Origin: Candidatus Melainabacteria bacterium
GTDB taxonomy: Bacteria > Cyanobacteriota > Vampirovibrionia > 2-02-FULL-35-15
Direction of reading: 5' to 3'
Length of the DNA: 64,000 nt
Assembly (NCBI GenBank): GCA_023250195.1
Contig: JAHFBF010000003.1
Span: forward strand, 347,753 to 411,752
Shown here: positions 61,401 to 64,000 of the stretch, one piece after another
How positions within the stretch are numbered: position 1 is the first letter of the stretch
Layout: each line of letters begins with the position of its first letter
Notes under the pieces: model-generated
What the model was told of the DNA's origin: nothing
Seen by the model: only the letters and a program-made list of their open reading frames with translations
Databases searched by the model: none
Position numbers and translations under genes: made by a program

Positions 61401-64000
61401 CCTTACATATAATGAATCTCTTGATAGTGGTTCAACACCTGCAACTACTGCATTCTCACTAATGGGCACCTCAGCAGCAGTATCAATAGTTTCAATAAAT
61501 GGAGCAGTAGTAACAGTAACACTTTTCCCTGGGGTACAATCCGGAGAAACAGTAACATTGGATTACACAGTACCGGGTACAAATCCAACTCAGGATACAA
61601 GTGGAAACGATGCAGGAGCATTAACATCTCAGGCAGTAACAAACAACACTGCAGATACAACTGCGCCAACTTTAAGTACTGCAGTAGTAAATGGAACGAC
61701 ATTAACGCTTACATACAATGAAAACTTAGATACAGGATCTACGCCTGCAACAAGTGTTTATTCTCTAATGGGAACCAGTGCAGCAGTTTCAATGGTAAGT
61801 ATTTCAGGAGCAGTAGTAACAGTAATATTATCACCGGGAGTGCAGTATGGAGAAACAGTAACACTTGATTACACAGTACCTGGTACAAATCCAATTCAGG
61901 ATACAAGTGGAAATGATGCTGCTTCACTTTTAATTCAAGCTGTTACCAATAATACACCGGATACAACAGCGCCAACATTATCTACTGCAGCAGTAAACGG
62001 AACGACATTAACCCTTACATATAATGAAAACTTAGACACAGGATCTACACCAGCGACTACGGCATTCTCACTTGCGGGAACTTCAGCAGCAGTTTCAATG
62101 GTAAGTATTTCGGGAGCAGCAGTAACGGTAACATTGTCACCGGGAGTTCAGTACGGCGAAACAGTAACACTTGATTACACAGTACCTGGAACTAATCCAA
62201 CTCAAGATACAGCTGGAAATGATGCAGGAGCTTTATCATCTCAGGCAGTAACAAATAACACTGCAGATACTGGTGCTCCAGCGTTATCTACTGCAGTGGT
62301 AAATGGTACGACATTAACATTAACTTACGATGAAAACTTGGATAATGCTTCAACACCAGCGACTACTGACTTCTCACTAATGGGGACCTCAGCAGCAGTC
62401 TCAATAGTTTCAATAAGTGGTACAGCAGTAACTCTAACACTTTCTCCTGGAGTGCAGTATGGAGAAACAGTATCATTAAATTACACAGTACCCGGTACAA
62501 ATCCAATTCAGGATACAAGTGGAAACGATGCCGGTGCATTAACTTCTCAAGCAGTAACAAACAATACAGCAGATACAACAGCACCGACATTATCAACGGC
62601 TGCAGTTAATGGAACGACATTGACATTGACATATAATGAAAGTTTAAATACAACAGCCCCTGCAACAAGTGTTTATGCACTCATGGGAACATCAGCAGCA
62701 GTTTCAATGATAAGTATCTCAGGAGCAGTAGTAACGGTAACGTTATCCCCGGGAGTTCAGTATGGAGAAACAGTAACACTTGATTACACAGTACCAGGAA
62801 GCAATCCAATACAGGATCTTTCAAGTAATTCTGCCAGTTTTTTATTGGGTCAAGCAGTAACAAATAATACAGCAGATACAACAGCACCAACTTTATCAAC
62901 TGCTGCAGTAAATGGAACGACATTAACCCTTACATATAATGAAGCTTTAGATAGTGGATCTACCCCTGATACTTCCGTCTTTAGTTTAATGGGAACCAGT
63001 GCAGCAGTTTCAATGGTAAGTATTTCAGGAGCAGTAGTAACAGTAACATTATCACCAGGAGTACAACCCGGAGAAACCGTAACATTGGATTATACAGTAC
63101 CCGGTACAAATCCAATTCAGGATACAAGTGGAAACGATGCCGGTGCATTAAGTTCTCAAGCAGTAACAAACAACACAGCAGACACTACTGCTCCTACACT
63201 AAGTACCGCAGCAGTAAATGGAACTACATTAACTCTTACATACAATGAAAGTTTAAATACAACAGCCCCTGCAACAAGTGTTTATTCACTAATGGGAACT
63301 AGTGCCGCAGTATCAATGATTTCAATAAGTGGAGCAGTAGTAACAGTAACCCTTTCACCGGGAGTGCAGTACGGAGAAACAGTTACATTAGATTATACGG
63401 TTCCCGGAACTAATCCAGTACAGGATCTCTCAGCAAACTCTGCAGCAGCATTAACTTCTCAAGCAGTAACAAACAACACAGCAGATACAACAGCACCGAC
63501 ATTATCGATGGCTGCAGTAAACGGAACGACATTAACCCTTACATATAATGAAGCTTTAGATAGTGGATCTACCCCTGATACTTCCGTCTTTAGTTTAATG
63601 GGAACCAGTGCAGCAGTTTCAATGGTAAGTATTTCAGGAGCAGTAGTAACAGTAACATTATCACCAGGAGTACAACCCGGAGAAACCGTAACATTGGATT
63701 ATACAGTACCCGGTACAAATCCAATTCAGGATACAAGTGGAAACGATGCCGGTGCATTAAGTTCTCAAGCAGTAACAAACAACACAGCAGACACTACTGC
63801 TCCTACACTAAGTACCGCAGCAGTAAATGGAACTACATTAACTCTTACATACAATGAATCATTAAATACAACAGCCCCAGCAACAAGTGTTTATGCACTC
63901 ATGGGAACCAGTGCCGCAGTATCAATGATAAGTATCTCAGGAGCAGTAGTAACCGTAACCCTTTCACCGGGAGTTCAATATGGAGAAACAGTTACATTAG
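58420..64000 (+). CDS. Giant surface protein with tandem SwmB-type repeats, 3' open
   Basis: The frame is open without a stop from ATG 58420 to the window end (1860 codons) and continues outside. A long N-region precedes a hydrophobic core (FIALYLAVQIALPSQLLPSFAQE), so the signal peptide cleaves near residue 84, as in extended signal peptides of large exported adhesins. A ~220-residue domain of unknown type and an Asn/Lys-rich linker (YKNNYKNNNKNNDKSSS) follow. A beta-helix-like part at ~365-770 starts with TWDGGGADNNWSTAANW. From residue 774 there are tandem ~102-residue units with NGTTLTLTYNE, SGAVVTVTLSPGVQ and GETVTLDYTVPG, the SwmB-type pattern. SwmB is the giant surface protein needed for swimming in Synechococcus. 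A role in adhesion or surface motility is inferred only. Confidence 0.88.
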   Translation, partial: MKLLLVNPGDFMAKNFGQLVQTSRDVLTGINKLQIFNQIFITKLSKFLESFLIWLCEISPRRFIALYLAVQIALPSQLLPSFAQESETPPSQTDTQSPDAKSGAINIINNTQPALTNVDVTEQPDAEPVQEPLAGEPIEESNGINSSALLKLRQSAEINKGLTVEIYLEPGKSLSSNKPNSLFVVNKQIGIVLGDSEKIIVWDGNNIDNPNAKSIEHDDYYISIVYRLLNDKLYFFNHGVKIGEAALQNKKFDVIEFVGNLKKIYESCNLPGDENVEDNNAEACDGDNNCLPESNRKNPTIQKELSLTTEGNNSCPISYFKDTNRPLSVDKIKINYKNNYKNNNKNNDKSSSPPKKNIRYLTVTKTWDGGGADNNWSTAANWSSDTLPAGTDVVGFNTTSTKSCTINQNVAVAGIDFDAGYTGTVTQNSTRTITITNWEQGDGTFVGGDSAFTVNGTFVQTAGTFTSTSNTLTVVGAFTRSGGTFTHNNGTVKFQSNSAYTITTGGTTFYDVIFTRTVSSATARVVTVSGNCTVAHDLTAKNENPSTGGLTIAGTGTALPVITVTGALNLPSTASAAVLTFGSATATINPTFKVSGNYSSADSNSTIRAHITFEGTNAQTITSSAGTYNTPGAWTINKSSGTVTLASNLALNAAQALNVTSGTLSQGASYNLTAGAVTIGASGILTNQGTGDITLGGNLANSGSVTFDGDGAGFNSPDSILIRSTAAAARTWSGTGIFTLKDVDVQWQTVGGTPGTIAAISGTNSGNNTGFTFDTTAPTLSTAAVNGTTLTLTYDENLDTGSTPATTDFSLMGTSAAVSMVSISGAVVTVTLSPEVQYGETVTLDYTVPGSNPTQDINGNDAASLLSQAVTNNTPDTTAPTLSTAAVNGTTLTLTYNESLNTTAPANSVYSLMGTSAAVSMISISGAVVTVTLSPGVQDGETVTLDYTVPGSNPIQDTTGNDAGALSSQAVTNNTPDTTAPTLSTAAVNGTTLTLTYNESLDSGSTPATTAFSLMGTSAAVSIVSINGAVVTVTLFPGVQSGETVTLDYTVPGTNPTQDTSGNDAGALTSQAVTNNTADTTAPTLSTAVVNGTTLTLTYNENLDTGSTPATSVYSLMGTSAAVSMVSISGAVVTVILSPGVQYGETVTLDYTVPGTNPIQDTSGNDAASLLIQAVTNNTPDTTAPTLSTAAVNGTTLTLTYNENLDTGSTPATTAFSLAGTSAAVSMVSISGAAVTVTLSPGVQYGETVTLDYTVPGTNPTQDTAGNDAGALSSQAVTNNTADTGAPALSTAVVNGTTLTLTYDENLDNASTPATTDFSLMGTSAAVSIVSISGTAVTLTLSPGVQYGETVSLNYTVPGTNPIQDTSGNDAGALTSQAVTNNTADTTAPTLSTAAVNGTTLTLTYNESLNTTAPATSVYALMGTSAAVSMISISGAVVTVTLSPGVQYGETVTLDYTVPGSNPIQDLSSNSASFLLGQAVTNNTADTTAPTLSTAAVNGTTLTLTYNEALDSGSTPDTSVFSLMGTSAAVSMVSISGAVVTVTLSPGVQPGETVTLDYTVPGTNPIQDTSGNDAGALSSQAVTNNTADTTAPTLSTAAVNGTTLTLTYNESLNTTAPATSVYSLMGTSAAVSMISISGAVVTVTLSPGVQYGETVTLDYTVPGTNPVQDLSANSAAALTSQAVTNNTADTTAPTLSMAAVNGTTLTLTYNEALDSGSTPDTSVFSLMGTSAAVSMVSISGAVVTVTLSPGVQPGETVTLDYTVPGTNPIQDTSGNDAGALSSQAVTNNTADTTAPTLSTAAVNGTTLTLTYNESLNTTAPATSVYALMGTSAAVSMISISGAVVTVTLSPGVQYGETVTL
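60739..64000 (+). repeat. Eleven tandem 303/306-nt SwmB-type repeats
   Basis: Units begin DTTAPTLSTA at 60739, 61045, 61348, 61654, 61960, 62266, 62572, 62875, 63181, 63484 and 63790. Ten are complete and the eleventh runs off the end. Spacing alternates between 303 and 306 nt, always a multiple of three. Protein identity between units is high. Confidence 0.93.
62914..63858 (+). repeat. Recent two-unit duplication (609 bp) in the SwmB array
   Basis: Bases 62914-63249 and 63523-63858 appear identical over 336 nt when read side by side, at an offset of 609 (two units). Other unit pairs differ at many synonymous sites, so this copy event is recent. Confidence 0.88.

Noticed and set aside
60851..63778. 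Several Leu-rich minus-strand frames inside the SwmB array
   Set aside because: They are shadows of the Thr/Val/Ser-rich plus-strand repeats; they recur with the repeat period.
60739..64000. Regular 303/306-nt spacing, considered as a possible CRISPR or satellite
   Set aside because: Units are long, coding and in one continuous frame; there are no short direct repeats with unique spacers.

Overview
The window looks like a chromosomal segment of an AT-rich, Gram-negative bacterium of the cyanobacterial side branch, most likely Melainabacteria (Vampirovibrionia) or a close relative. The main evidence is the RNA polymerase beta-prime subunit split into adjacent rpoC1 and rpoC2 genes, which is a hallmark of that clade. 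Supporting signs are a cyanobacterial-type SLH plus coiled-coil envelope protein, a giant surface protein built of SwmB-type repeats, short 'xxFGKxY' repeats in a secreted CAP protein, and LPS/outer-membrane genes (OmpH/Skp, LpxD). No photosynthesis gene is present, but 64 kb cannot prove absence. An oxygen-dependent homogentisate pathway suggests an organism that meets oxygen.

Layout. 1-2.8 kb: end of an OmpH-like chaperone, lpxD, wecB. 3-7 kb: a Cys-rich secreted protein, a sugar-type ABC solute-binding protein, comM, and two small membrane proteins. 7-13.4 kb: cytidine deaminase, efp, accB, a secreted hypothetical, radA, pepA. 13.5 kb: a lone 5S rRNA with its own consensus promoter and terminator. 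13.7-18.7 kb: a hypothetical, upp, eno, an HtrA-like protease, and a membrane protein ending in a histidine-kinase-like helix pair. 18.8-28.3 kb: tRNA-Leu(CAA), then rpoB-rpoC1-rpoC2 behind a perfect sigma-70 promoter. 28.3-43 kb: hypotheticals, trpB, glycerate kinase, oppF-like, pyrR, fadD, a CAP protein, ribD, an SLH protein, a phosphoesterase, a zinc ribbon, feoB. 43-47.5 kb: rhodanese, then FAH-family, homogentisate dioxygenase and a compact HPPD-like dioxygenase, facing a CADD/heme-oxygenase-fold protein. 47.7-51 kb: a PAS-only protein, a decapeptide-repeat protein, corA. 51-64 kb: two giant genes, divergently transcribed. One is a 2283-residue HEAT-repeat protein with two N-terminal membrane segments. 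The other is an open-ended (at least 1860 residues) surface protein with eleven tandem SwmB-type repeats.

The most unusual feature is the density of small palindromic elements. Some lie in frame inside conserved enzymes (wecB, eno, pepA, radA). Some lie inside or next to signal peptides (solute-binding protein, HtrA, CAP protein). Some supply stop codons (radA, the HPPD-like gene, a 37-residue gene, a 416-residue hypothetical). A separate 83-109 nt element ending in a hairpin sits directly upstream of the start codon, in the sense orientation, of four unrelated genes (accB, rhodanese, pyrR, CADD-like). I consider it the best candidate here for something undescribed. All family assignments come from reading motifs by eye; no database search was run.
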